A stretch of DNA of 64,000 bases from Acarospora socialis (GCA_025617375.2 JAMYGW020000003.1:1240001-1304000); one strand, 5' to 3'; shown: positions 25,039-38,251, counted from the stretch's first letter. Notes: generated by a model not told the origin, from the letters alone. Numbers and translations are program-made.

Positions 25039-25907
25039 TTAATTGCTCCGTCTCGTCGTGAGATGATCTAGCTCATACTGATTGTTGTTCAGAGGTTTAT
25101 GTCCGTGATAATCCCCTTTTGGGACCGTCGGCGCCAACAGGCCAGCCGCGAGATATAGCCCAACAGTGATGAATTCTTCGAAGGTCGCCATGAAGGACCG
25201 TATGATGACGTTGCCTGTCACTGGGTTGAATGCCGTCGTGTTTGTGTCGAAATAAACAAGAGCAGAGTAGACCAAACGCACGAGGAGGAACGGAATGCTG
25301 GCTGCGACAGCAACGAGGATGGGCTTCTCGCCCTGCGAGATGGTGCGCAGTTGAGGAAGGTAGTACAGCAGAGTGATGCCGGACAGGGCTGCGAAGTCCA
25401 CTATCAAGAGGATAATCGCAGCGCGAGTCAGAGTTTCTCCTTGGGCGTGCTGGCTGCTCTTTAGGTCCTTCAACTCCGATCCGCCAACTATGAGCAGGAT
25501 AAAAGCGATGATGATAGGTAGGTGTAGAAGCTGGAATACACGGGGTGGAAGAGTACGATTGACAGAGGTTCCGTCATTCCTACAAACATTGTCAGCAATA
25601 TGGAAACATGATTGCCTCGAGGAGGAAATTACACTCTCTGCACAAGCCCAAGCATAGCAAAAAGCAGAGGAGAAAGGCCTATCCCGCTCATGATAACTGC
25701 CGCCTCGACAATGCCAGCGCTGGCATTGCTCATGCTTATGAGCTCCAGTATCGAACCAACAATGCGGACGAGGGCAAGCAAAAGCAAATAGACCCAGCCG
25801 AGGTGTTTGCTGAAGCCATGGCGAATGGTGACGATGGCCGCAAGGAAAAGGACAGGTGTGTAGAAGACGAGCTCTGCAATGGCGAGCTTCCCGCTCTCGG
25901 TGAGCAT
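25039..25907 (-). CDS. Multi-span membrane protein (DUF7702-like)
   Basis: Two exons, 25907-25633 and 25579-25039, joined across a 53-nt GT-AG intron give 271 residues. At least six hydrophobic segments are visible, including AIAELVFYTPVLFLAAIVTI, LGWVYLLLLALVRIVGSILE, IIIAFILLIVGG, RAAIILLIVDFAALSGITLL and ILVAVAASIPFLLVRLVYSA, with a hydrophilic tail. The arrangement (AELV near the N-terminus, RxVGSxLE in the second span, RLVYS late) resembles the fungal seven-span family I recall as DUF7702; the label rests on memory. The start MLTESGKLAIAELV is chosen because family members begin just before the first span and no ATG lies upstream in frame before the leader. Function unknown; plasma or vacuolar membrane is possible. 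Confidence 0.72.
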
Positions 25908-26887
25908 GAGGGCGACGAATGAGTATACAGACAAGTCGACGCAGAGTAACTTGATCTATAACAGTGCAAAGAGAAAAAGCAGTAATGGTTAGGATTGAAA
26001 GGGTCTGGACTGGATATGATATATAGAATTATATCTTCTGTTTATTGCTTGATGACTCTCCCGTCACGTCTTATACTTATGACCTCCCTATATACGATGT
26101 TGGGATAGAACCAGGCTGCCAACTAACTAGGGATGCGAGGATCTTTTCGTCCGTATCTTGAGCATCCCTACCACCACCAGTGGGCTGAGCAGTCCCTGTT
26201 GGTCTGCGGCGAACAAATTGCTTAATATTAATCCCAGCCCAACGCGCGGTCCCATCCCCCGTGCACATACACTACGAGTATATTGCACAGTTTCCAAGCC
26301 AGGCTGTTGACTATTATTGGATCACCATTGGCGTTGCAGCGTTAGCGAAAAGGTATCAAATAACGAACTTTAGTCCAACAACATTCGATCAGATATAGGT
26401 ATCTAGCACGCTAGTTAGTAATCCTAGATTGTGCATATACGGTGTACCTTTCTCCGTTCTCTGAGATATACCTAAGTCTTGTCTACCTGCTTACCTTACT
26501 CATGCTTTCTCGTATAGTTATGCTTCCTCATGACATCCATCATGTAACCCTACCATAAGATACATAGTCACACAGGATCAGCATAGCTTCCACAAACGCA
26601 TACAGTTGAGCGCTGAAGCAGCCCTCAAGCTCAACTATACAGCCTCATGTTCAACTCATCTGTAATAGTTCCAGACAGCTGCAATTGATACTGTTACCAA
26701 GCTATTGCTCTTTCAGACCCCTCCCTAAGAAACCACTCTCGGGACCTACCTCAAGCGTAGCTCATAATAACAAGGATAAAATCAAAATTGTATCATGAAT
26801 CAGTTCACCACTACGATAGCATCATCACGATCACACGTTGTTATCATTCATTCATTGGAGTTTATCCATCTAAGTTTTGACATGAAT
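25908..26887. other. AT-rich intergenic region beside the HET locus
   Basis: About 980 bp with frequent stops in all frames, holding the left copy of the direct repeat (26236-26345). No gene seen. The composition is AT-richer than the flanking genes. Confidence 0.45.
26236..26345. repeat. Left copy of a diverged direct repeat flanking the HET gene
   Basis: Matches 28978-29082 in the same orientation. It begins AGCCCAA(C/G)GCGCGGTCCCATC, then has an extra stretch of about 25 nt in this copy. It resumes with a block around 26286-26313 that contains 21 identical bases, and closes with ATTGGCGTTGCAGC(G/T)TTAG. The two copies differ by scattered substitutions and small indels, so the duplication is not recent. 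Confidence 0.75.
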
Positions 26888-28773
26888 TTATACTAAGGTA
26901 ATCCTTCGTTTCTCCCATCCAAACATCTTTTTGAAATCATCCCTCCAGCAAGGCCTATGGGGTTTCCGCAGCTGCGAGCCGTGAAGTACAAAATGACCTA
27001 TTCTCTCATACACTTTCTCTCCCTCCATCTCCGCCTCCTTTAAAACCAAACCATCCCACTTACATCGCCAGTCATACTCGACCAACCCAGCAATCAAACA
27101 CCTGGTTCCATCCGTCGGCTCATCATCCGGGTCATCTATATCAGCCCGGAAGAAGTAGGTATCGTCGTCCCATGTCCTTGGCTTGCCCAGTGTGGCAGGC
27201 ATGCCTTGCGTCCATTCTATTTCTGCACAGTATGCCCTGATTTTTAGGCTTGCAAAAGCGACCTGCCCTGTTGGATTGATCTCATCGACTAGACTCAACG
27301 TATACGCCTCCGCATCTGCCAACGACTCATCTCTGGGCCCAGCTACGACGTGCAGTGGCCCGTCCATCGATGCCCAACTCCAACTCGGAGTTTTGGTCTG
27401 CCTCTCGCCCTTGTCCTCTTTCACCAATCCAGCGATCCTTCGCGATGTCCAAAATTTTACTTGCCAATTGAGACTCTCCGGCAACGTCTTCCAGAAATGA
27501 CCCGCAACATACACGTCATCCATCGCGCTCCCCATCTGCGCTGCAATGGCAGACAGCGCCACCAATTTATCCACCTCGGGATATGTGAGCTCGCGGTAGG
27601 TGTATTCTTCTAGAAGGGCCCACCAGACGGATCTAAGTATCCCGCTGTCTCTGGTATCGGGTATGCCCTTGTGGATAAGCTTAAGGCGATGTGACAGATT
27701 TCCTAAGCCAGACGGGAAAGATTCGCTTGCATTCGGAACTTGGACGCAATCCCAGAAAAATTCTCCGAGGCCGAAGCTTAAGACGTGGGGAGGGAGAAGC
27801 AGTTCTTGCAGAGCCCACGCACGGAATCCTAGAGGCTGGTTGTAGAGCGTTTCGTGATAGGTAATCGCAATGGAGGATGGTGCAGTTGCACTTTAAAGAC
27901 TCCCTATCGCGAATGATTCCTGTCGTTTCGACTTCGAATGGCGGTGTCACGTTGGTAGTGCACCCGCCAAAGCAGCTTTCGTTGGGTTGTGCGGCTCGGG
28001 CTAGAGCAAGACAAACGATGCAGTTGGAGTATACGTCCTGCATTTTAGCGCTCTCAGAGCGCCAGTCTTCGGTGCTTCCTAGACCGGATTGGATGATGCA
28101 AAGAGAGTCAATCCAGAGATAGCGAATGGAGAGACTTTTGATCAAGTGGATAGCCTCTTGAAAGGCTGTAGGGAGGTCACAGCAGGGGATGCCTGCTTGA
28201 AGCCCCAGTAGGTTCGAGGTCGTTAGACGAAGAAAGGTCGGGCTCAGGCCCCAGCAGTAGCTTAGCACCGCATAAGGACCCGAAAGCTCCTCTTCTGCTG
28301 GCAAGATAACACGTACTGTGGATTCCTCTAACTTAAGTAGTTGCGTAGGATATGAGCTTGGTTGCATATTTTTCTGACACTGCTCATGCCCGTTCAAGCA
28401 ATTGCACATCCGTGTTTGAGCTGTCCGAATGGCGTCTAACAACGGTATGGTTGACAATCTATTTCTCATATTCAAATCTGTATCAGTACCGAGCTTGGTA
28501 TAACCAGAAAGGATCTACAGTCTTCAATAATAATCTCTTCTCCGTCTTTGAGCCTCGGCATATCAATATGGATTGTCCCCCTGGATAAATCCGATACGTG
28601 AACAGCTTTACCATGCACTTTTCGACAGCGCCGTACTTTTTGAGAAGGTTCTGTAATAGAGGTTCGCATATATAGCAACCACTTGCTGCGGCGTCGACGA
28701 AGGATCTGAGATTTGAATGATGGTTGCCCCACGCGCTGCTTTGAAACATTGACATGCATTTGTGGCAGAGCAT
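26888..28773 (-). pseudogene. HET-domain protein gene with broken reading frame
   Basis: Heterokaryon-incompatibility (HET) domain protein; relatives trigger cell death on allorecognition. An N-terminal Cys-containing region (MLCHKCMSMF ... AAASGCYICEPLL) is followed by TRMCNCLNGHEQC and the HET core: YAVLSYCWG, LPTAFQEAIHLIKSLSIRYL with WIDSLCIIQ, and DW-E-M-VY spacing. The next block (GFRAWALQELLLPPHVL, equivalent to the usual RGWTLQE) is in another frame, shifted by one base at about 27858-27862; from there the frame is open to 26888. A second irregularity lies at 28459-28489, where only a 31-nt intron would restore frame, shorter than any other intron here. Either the gene is dead with two lesions, or an unusual splice or a sequence error is involved. 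The start at 28773 is the first ATG of the frame. Confidence 0.7.
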
Positions 28774-29471
28774 CGAGGGTCTATGAATTAAAAAATGCTG
28801 CACTGATCAAAGGATATCAAGTAACATAGGATGGGTAGGTAATATGCGCAGAACAATAAGAAGTGAAACATACTATTACTAAGCTTGGATGTGTGAGTCT
28901 TTTTTAACTTGCAAAGAATGGAGTCTGTTTAATGTAGTTGCATGGACTATCTGAGTCTTTTACCCATTGCCAATAGCAGCCCAAGGCGCGGTCCCATCTT
29001 GAAGCACAGTGTCCAAGCCAGGCTGTTGACTACCTTACCTTACCTTATTACTGGGTCAGCATTATTGGCGTTGCAGCTTTAGTGCTTACTTGAACCGCAG
29101 TCGGCGCTCGGCGTAAACCGCAAGGCTGCGTCACCCTTGTATTCACATAGTTTTTACTCGCATTAGTTCAAGTCGGGAAGGACACGAGTGAGATTCACTC
29201 GACTACTTTCATGCTCGGTATTGGACGGGCTGATTCGGGCTCACCGGAACCATATCAGATTGAATGACTGCTCCGGAGCATGGAATGAGCAGAGGGCGAA
29301 TGGTTGCGGTTTTCCCTCTTTACCTCCAAGAGGTTGTGATTGACTCTATTCCTATCTTGCCATGTACAACGGGTATCAAAACAGCCTGAGGGCCATACGC
29401 AACGCCTTTATAAGCATATCCAAACACCGCGCTATGCCGATGGTCCAGAACACATGAGTATCCAGGTCGAA
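28774..29471. other. Intergenic right of the HET locus
   Basis: About 700 bp holding the HET promoter side and the right copy of the direct repeat. Includes a short tandem of a CCTTA-type unit at about 29033-29047. No gene seen. Confidence 0.45.
28978..29082. repeat. Right copy of a diverged direct repeat flanking the HET gene
   Basis: Same order and orientation as 26236-26345, about 2.7 kb away. The 21 identical bases are at 29012-29032. This copy carries a small CCTTA tandem expansion after the core, where the left copy instead reads TTATTGGATC. Confidence 0.75.
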
Positions 29472-31453
29472 TCATTCGTGGTCATCACAGATTTTGACCC
29501 GCTCGGAGTATTCTCTGATGTTAGAAACATAGTTTTCCTCAATCTGATCCCCTTGGCCTCCGGCGACGCGCAGGATGAGGTCGTTAAGGGATGAGCGGCC
29601 GAGTATGTCAACATGATCGCCTGTTTCAGTCAGTGAGAACAGGATGCCCGAGTAGCACAACTTACCAGTGTTCGGTCCGCCCCGGGGAGAAAACCGTTCT
29701 GGTTCGTGGGGCATCTCATATACCTTGACCTGCACGCCAGCCGGGTTGTATCGTTTGATCTTCCAACCCTTGGCGCACATATACCCGTTGCTGAGAAGTG
29801 ACACGGTACCATCTCCCTCTCCTGGGATGATGCCATGATCAACAGCTTCGTTCGTGAGACCTGTGTCGATCGTAACATTCAACTTTGACATCGGATCGAG
29901 ATCCTCGCGATAGAAATAGCTTCGCTCTGTCGACTTTCCAACACCGTAAAAGCAGTATATCTTCAGGTTCGGAGCATAAGGTAATCGCGTTTCGAGGGGA
30001 TTGATCCATTTTCTCGGGTCTCTCTCGTTGTCTTCGACTTCTGCTCTGGTATGGGCGACACCATGAGAATAACTGGAAAGTACCTGGTCCTTGTACCAAG
30101 TATCGCTATGCTCAAGCAAGTAGTCAAGGCTCTCTTCAACCGTCAGGTTTCTCGGTGTATGCGTCGAATTGCTCTCTTTGAAGTTGATGAAAGTACCATA
30201 GCTGACTTTCTGATCAGGCAGGTCATCCGGCGCCCATGTCTTGTTGCCCCAAACTGCGTTGCCCCCTTTGGGAAGCATGCTCGATATACCAGGCATGGCT
30301 CGGAAGATCTCCGCCCGTTCTTCCCTGCTTACGAACTTCTCCAAGCCATATACGGCAAAGGCATTGAGTTGCGCTGTGTCCTTCATTTCCCCAGACATTG
30401 TCGCGGGGAATCCTTTCAGAGCGCCAAGCATACATCCGCTGATGTTGATCCAAGAATCGATGTACTTGTCAACCCATGTAGGCCCCCCACCACCATGGCC
30501 TTCCGCCTGTACCCAATGAAGGAAGTAGAAGAGTACCTGGGAGCCCATGCTGTGCGACACCAACACTGGCTTCGTACCTGATATCCTCACTGCCGTCTCG
30601 ATATATGCCTTCAACCTGGTGAAGTACTGATCGCGAGTCTCAAGATTGATATAGGACAGCCGCCAGTCGTATGCTGCAGTAAACGCATTTGAAGGATCGT
30701 ATCCGATTGTCGCTAGATTCTCGAGGATCTTGTTCCATATCCAATAACCAGTGACGAAGAAATCCGCAGCATTGAAGCCCTGGGCAGCCCTCAGCTTGAT
30801 GCCCGGGGGATCCAGGCCCGTGGCCTTGTCCAGCATAATGTGTCGCTTCCAGCCTGCTTTGTCCAGTACTAATGCTCGCATCATGGTCCAGCTGCCCCAC
30901 AATCGCTTTCTAAAGTATTGCCTAGAGTTATCCTCAGTACCCCAGCTCTCAAGTCCAGTCGAAATCACGCCGGGTATCATGATAACAGGGTGCTTCGCTT
31001 TGATGCCTTGTGACCGAAGATGAAGCCCGACGGAGAAGGAGTCATAGTTAACAGCTTCTCGCTCATTTTGCTAACAACAGCACATCATCAGCGCAAATCC
31101 AGTACGGTTGCCCCAACCCTGGGGTACATAACAGTGGAGCGTACCGTGAGCTCCTTCGCATCCTTGATAATGCCCGCTGGTATGACATCGAGCAGCGAAT
31201 CCAGATTTAAGTCCATCAACCCCTCAAGGTTGATCACATCGTTCTGATTAGCGAAAAACGCCGCAACAATGATCCCGAAGAGACCTCCCAGTCCAAAGAT
31301 GAGCCAAGTGCGCCGTTTGCTTTTCTTGCGAGTAAGAGCTTTGAGCTTCGAAACCGGGACGAGGCGGACCTCTTCACCATTTCCCGGCGGTATCGGGTCT
31401 ACAAGAAGTTCTACATGAGTATCAGCAGACCCACGCCTTCGCCGGAGGAACAT
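29472..31453 (-). CDS. LRO1: Phospholipid:diacylglycerol acyltransferase
   Basis: Makes triacylglycerol by moving an acyl group from a phospholipid to diacylglycerol at the ER. Three exons, 31453-31145, 31070-29666 and 29620-29472, with introns of 74 and 45 nt; 620 residues (yeast Lro1 is 661). An N-terminal basic tail and one membrane anchor (RRTWLIFGLGGLFGIIVAAF) precede a lumenal LCAT-like domain: PVIMIPGVISTGLESWG, YDWRLSY, the nucleophile motif SHSMGSQ, and late Asp and His candidates in EGDGTVSLLSNGY and GDHVDILGRSS. The 45-nt intron is in frame and stop-free; splicing restores NTGDHVDILG. The start MFLRRRRG is preferred to Met codons further upstream. Divergent from NAA30 across 185 bp. 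Confidence 0.95.
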
Positions 31454-31638
31454 TGCGTGTTGGTCCGTAGCTCTTCGAACAAATCTTACCATCGCGTACG
31501 CAATCCGCGTCAATGCGACTCATGTTTTGCGACGCGTGCTTGCTTACTAAGCCGGCAACCTTCCCACACCGGCAGCGGACTTTTCGAGTCATCTTGTACG
31601 GTCCGTAGACAACCCACAAAAGGAGGTAAAGGCGCGGC
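31454..31638. promoter_or_regulatory. Shared promoter of LRO1 and NAA30
   Basis: A 185-bp gap between divergent start codons must hold both promoters. The LRO1 frame stays open upstream into this stretch, so its true start could lie slightly further out. No specific binding site was recognised. Confidence 0.45.
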
Positions 31639-32327
31639 ATGAGCCAAGACGCGCCTTTGGCGTCGTCAGGGTTGCGTTATGTTCAGTATCACAGCAGCAA
31701 TGAATCGGTCTACTTGAAAGCGATTCGGCAGCTGATATCACAAGATCTTTCTGAGCCTTACAGCATCTATGTCTACCGGTACTTTTTATATCAATGGGGG
31801 GACCTATGCTTTATGGTTAGATCTTAGATTTCCAATCAACTGACCCCCGCGCTGACTGCTTGCAGACTTTGGATGACAAGGACAATCTTGTCGGCGTGGT
31901 AGTCTCAAAGCTTGAGCCTCACCGAGGGGGAGCGTTGAGGGGCTACATAGCCATGCTTGCAGTGAAAGGGGAACACCGTGGAAAGGGCATTGCGACGAAG
32001 CTTGTGCGTATGGCCATCGACGCTATGATCGAGCGGGACGCAGATGAGGTACTTCTGCAACGTAGAGCCTCAACTACATGGTCGTTAACCGTCTTGTAGG
32101 TAGCATTGGAGACCGAGATTGATAACACAGCAGCCATGAAACTCTATGAGAGGTTGGGTTTCCTCCGAAGTAAGAGGCTGCATCGGTATTACTTGAACGG
32201 AAACACAGCCTTCCGACTGATGCTGTACCTGAAGGAAGGCCCTGAATCTCCAAGATTGAATGATGACGAGAATGAGAACGAGAACGGGAACGGGAACGGG
32301 GTCACAAATTTGCCGCCGTCAGCCTGA
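31639..32327 (+). CDS. NAA30: N-terminal acetyltransferase NatC catalytic subunit
   Basis: Catalytic subunit of NatC (yeast Mak3), acetylating nascent N-termini such as Met-Leu/Ile/Phe. Exons 31639-31815, 31866-32048 and 32100-32327 with introns of 50 and 51 nt give 195 residues. GNAT features: [20 protein letters not shown] at the start, then [25 protein letters not shown] followed by the acetyl-CoA loop [10 protein letters not shown], and [20 protein letters not shown] with [15 protein letters not shown]. The second splice junction recreates EVALE. The C-terminal tail carries an Asn-Glu/Asn-Gly repeat ([10 protein letters not shown]) encoded by a GAGAAC/GGGAAC microsatellite at about 32270-32300, likely length-variable. 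Its 3' end is 91 bp from that of the convergent condensin gene. Confidence 0.94.
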
Positions 32328-32418
32328 ACCAGCACCCAGATACACCAGTCGTACACACCAGCAAAGTCTGACGGAAGCACCCAGCCCCATCTTCCGACTC
32401 CACGGATAACAATTGGCC

Positions 32419-35400
32419 CTAAGCACTTGCCTGAATTACACGGAAGCCTGCGCCGACCGCCTTCTGGATATCTTCGTTCTTGTGCTGCAGAAGTGAAAGT
32501 GCGTACGCAACATCATTCCACTGTCGTTCAGTTTCACAACGTACAAGTCGTGCGGCGAGCTTTTCTGCAAGCTGCTTGGCGTGCTTGTCCTGGAGGGGTA
32601 TTAGCATCAAGCGCCTCTTGCAAACTGGGTTGCAGAGTTCTCTCACCTTTTCGATAAACGAGGCCAAGAATTTGATAATTCGCCGCAAGGCGTTCTCTTC
32701 AAGCTCCTTCTCTGCGCTCAACAGTGAAAACATATCCACGAAATGGTTATATAAGGCGTTATCTTTGGTTGCAAGCTCCGTGAAGAACATTTTTGACAAG
32801 TCTGCGATGCGCTTATCAGAATCTTCCAGGCACTTAGCCATCTCGCCAAGCTGTCCTTTCACTTTAACCTGACCCGCAAGGATGAGGAACGTCAGCGTCA
32901 TCAGGCATGTCCGCTTGACCGAAGCGTCATTATCGTTAAGTCGGCGGTAGAGGAAGTCAGTGTTCTCATCAATGAGATGGTTAAAGCAAACGGCCATGTC
33001 TCCCAGGGCAATGACAACGTTACTCCGGATTATAGGATCTTGGGACCGTTCGAGAATGGTGATCAATAGTGGGAGATTCATCTCGCAGTACTCTGAGGAG
33101 ACGCACATCAGCTTCGCCATGCATAATGTTGCAGCTGCTTGTAGATTGCGATCCCTGTAAGTTGTATTATTCGAACAGATCTCCGTCACCAACGGACCAA
33201 AGTTTGCTAGAAGTGATTTCTCCCCGTATAAAAGCTCCCGCTCACGAATATGTGCCATGGCCTCGGTGAAGTCATCTTCTGTTGTTCCACCTATCAGATC
33301 CAGCTCGTCTTGGTCATCAGTAGCTTTCTTCTCCGGAGATGCATTAGTGCCCTTGGTCTTCTCTTTCTCCGCCTTCCTCCTCTTGAAATCTAACTCGCAT
33401 AGCTCCAGATGGACAATCTGCTTGATCGCAATATGACCCACGATGAAAAGAAGTTGAGACAATGCTAACGAGCCCTGCGATTGTTTTCGCGGTTCTTCCG
33501 GTGGAGGAGAAGGCAGAGAATCCTCGCCTTCTGAGTTCTGTGTTGCTCCTGGTGGAGTCTCCTCTGCGCGTTGTTGAAACACGCTTTTTGTCTTCCGCCG
33601 CAAGATCTCGGAGCAAAGTGTGTCTGGATACTTAGAGAGTGTGTAAATGGCACCAATAGCTTGTTCCGCAACACCGAACCATTCCTTGCTATCGGAAACA
33701 AGTTCAGTCATTTCCGCCAATCTTAAAAGAATAGCGTGATCGTTCGGTAGCTTTGATGTTGCCGTTCGTCGCTCTTTGGCTTGGCGTCCTCCGGGATGAA
33801 TCCGTTTAAGTGCCACGCAGGTGTACTTGGCCAGCGCCAGGTCGGCTCTTCCAAGGCTCCCAAGCCCTATCTTTAGCATTGTCTCCATCTCTTTAACCAC
33901 AATGTCCGGGTCTGCCATGGCTAACATGCCGAGAACGATGATCGCTCCTCGTCGTTGGTTCCTTGAGATCTCCTTCTTTTGCACTCCATACACTTGCCAG
34001 AGCTTGGTGACCACGAGGTCCGGTACATGTCCAGCCTTCAACATCGTGCTTAGGAGCTGCTCCAGGGAAGTTAACTCTGCAGGGGTAGCGCCGAATGTCA
34101 AGCTAATCATGTTCCGAGCAATGTAGTTGGCAGCATCATTGTCACTAAAGGAGTCCGGTGCTTCGAAGAAGAGTCCTTTGTAACACTCAATTAGGTGGCT
34201 CTGAACGCCCTTGCCTTCGTCACTATTCCCTTTCGTCCAGATGAGACGGAGCATCCTTCGGATTCCGGTACGGGCTGTTTCCACTTTGTACGCGTCGATG
34301 ATGACGAAGAAGTCCATCGCCTCAATCACCTCACTCTTATTCTTCGATGAAAGTAGCTGGCAGATGATAGAGGAAGCGTCGTGCAGAACCTCGATAAACC
34401 GAATAGCTTCAAGGTAGTACTTCCGTGTCAACTGCAATCGAGTCATGAGTTCCGAAGTGGCCGCGTCCTCGGCAGCTTTCTTCAACGCTGCAGCTTGTTC
34501 CTCGGCGCTCAGCACTGGGGCCTTCCGTGGCGAATCATCTTCAAGTTGCGTGGCGTCGTCGAGCAGACTCTCATCCACCGTCGTATTGTTACCATCTTTG
34601 CCTTCGGCAAGACCTGGTGATCCAATTGGTGGTTTCAAGGCGTCCAGCTCTATTTGCACTGCTTGCAATCGAGTGTCCCAGTCTTTATAAGACAGCTGCC
34701 CGCCGTGCATCACGCTGAAAGGGTGGGTCGAAACCAGCTTGCCAAGGAGTTTGATAGCATTCCGCCTGACGTTGCTACTCTTGTCTTCGAGGCTTCTTGC
34801 AGCAAGCTCCGCTGCCCTCTGTCGTCGTTTGGGAAACTTTTGCTCAAGGTCGCATAGCTTTATGTATACCTGAATAGTTCGGCACCGGCAGTACGGGTTG
34901 ACATCCAGAAAGCGCTCTTCGAGAACGTCGAAAAAGCCATTGATCTGCGTTTTGTAGTTCTCGCTCCTTTCTTCTTGTTTGCTGAGGTCTGCTATAAGGT
35001 TGCCACAGATCTCAATGATGGCACACCGGATCGTGTATGCCTGCCTTCTGTCAGTTGCTGGCAGAAGCTGTGGAAACGCTACCACATACTTCACTATCTA
35101 GCTGCTTGGCGAGCAATGTCATCTGCTTGATCACCAGTCGAGGCGCAAGCTCTGAGAGCTTTATGATGAATGTGGACACGGACTTAGGGCCTTTAGTATC
35201 ATTGCTATTGAACTCCTTGTTGCTCAGTTCCCTAGACAGATCAGCACGTTATGAGATGGCTTGACCCATGTCAACTTGCCTCAAGATCTCGTCTGTAAGC
35301 TGCGGATAGTCGTATTGCTCCGACAAGATATGTAGGAATTCTGCCATCGGTTCTGAGAGATGCTCAAAATAGGAAAGGTTCTGAATGATCGAAGTTTGGG

Positions 35401-36280
35401 CTCCTGGTGAGGAGGGTTAGTCTCCTTGGTTCACAGGGGGCGATTTTGCCTCACCAAAAGCGTGCCCATGGTGTTTGACCGCAATGCATAAGACTTTGAA
35501 AGCGTGCATGCGTATGGCCGTGCTTTTTAATCTCTGCTCGCTCTCCATTATCAAATACACCGGCCGAGTAAAGAGATTAACAAAGGTGTCTCTTTCGGAC
35601 GTGGTCAGAAAGATCTTGCCAAGCTTCAATTTCAGTACTTTGCACATGACATCCAACGCGGATTGTATCTGGAGCGAAGAGTCCCAGCTCCCCTCCTTCA
35701 CAATTGGCTTTGCCTTCGTACCCTTGTTGCCTCCACGTCCCCTCGCCGCCGGGGTTGTAGTTGCCTTTTCCGCTGCCTTGGTCTCGACAGCTGATAGCGT
35801 CCATTGCAACAAGAAGCCGTACATCTCCAAAAGCTGCCTGTGGTTCTGAGCCCCATCTTGTTCTTCCGTTTCGATGTCTTGATGAATGATCTCCGCCTCT
35901 GTCGACAGCCCAGAAACGACTAGATCGAGAATCTTGCTCAAGGTATGGGCTGGTATCAATGAAGATGATCTGGATAATTTGAAAAGCTCACAGTCAGGTT
36001 CCGTTGGGTAATTTTGGTTTGACTCAAGAGAAGTAGGGGCACACTTCAAGAAGAATTGTAGCGAGTCAAAGAACGAACTCCTTGTGAGCGCATCGGGGTT
36101 CTCTGCTATTGCGTCGACAATGGGATTCAGAACGGTACTTATGAGTCCATTCGTAAGTGCTTCCGGGTCGTTTTCGCATTCGAACAGGGTCGAATCCGCC
36201 TCTGGAGTTGCGATCGTTGCGGGGTCACTTAGGTAGTGTTTGAGGGATTCATTGATGTCGAAGTCCACTCTGTCGTCCAT
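32419..36280 (-). CDS. YCS4: Condensin complex subunit 1
   Basis: HEAT-repeat (CAP-D2/Cnd1) subunit of condensin, needed for mitotic chromosome compaction. Exons: 36280-35455, 35403-35280, 35231-35090, 35040-32647, 32589-32419; 1218 residues. The intron at 35232-35279 starts GC (AG|gcaagt): only this GC-AG splice joins DEILR to ELSNKEFNSNDTKGPKSVST in frame. The last intron (32590-32646, 57 nt) is in frame and stop-free; removing it joins SFIEK to DKHAKQLAEKL. Conserved regions include SYTIR-like AYTIRCAIIEICGNLIADLS, LDVNPYCRCRTIQVYIKLC, SNVRRNAIKLLGKLVSTHPF, SNVVIALGDMAVCFNHLID and the Cnd1 C-terminal block. Divergent from CDC7 across 309 bp. Confidence 0.95.
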
Positions 36281-36589
36281 CTTGCTAGGAATATGAACGT
36301 GTACAAAGATTCATGAATAGACAGAAAGGACTCTGTGGACGCGGGTAAGAGTGTTGTCACGTCGCTGAGTTGGATTTCAGTCCCTAGAAAGACGTGTTGT
36401 GGTGGTAAATCACTCGCTCCGATTGGTCGATTCGCCGGGAGTAAACAAATGGTTTGTATGCGCGGGCCAAGGGCACCATCACCCTTCAACGGTGAGAGCC
36501 AGATGGCGGTTTCCCAATTTCTCAGCTCCGAGTCTGCTGTTGAGTTTTAATACATTGTCTTCCCAGACTTAATCCAATCCACAATCCCA
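36281..36589. promoter_or_regulatory. Shared promoter of YCS4 and CDC7
   Basis: 309 bp between divergent starts of two cell-cycle genes. An inverted CCAAT box (ATTGG) lies at about 36421. No perfect ACGCGT (MluI cell-cycle box) was seen. Co-expression is inference. Confidence 0.45.

Positions 36590-38251
<1,662 letters not shown>

Noticed and set aside
27800-27960. A canonical intron repairing the HET frame
   Set aside because: The best GT-AG pair (gtgcaac to cctctag) has the wrong phase and leaves the GFRAWALQE block out of frame; other donors were weak and would delete conserved sequence.
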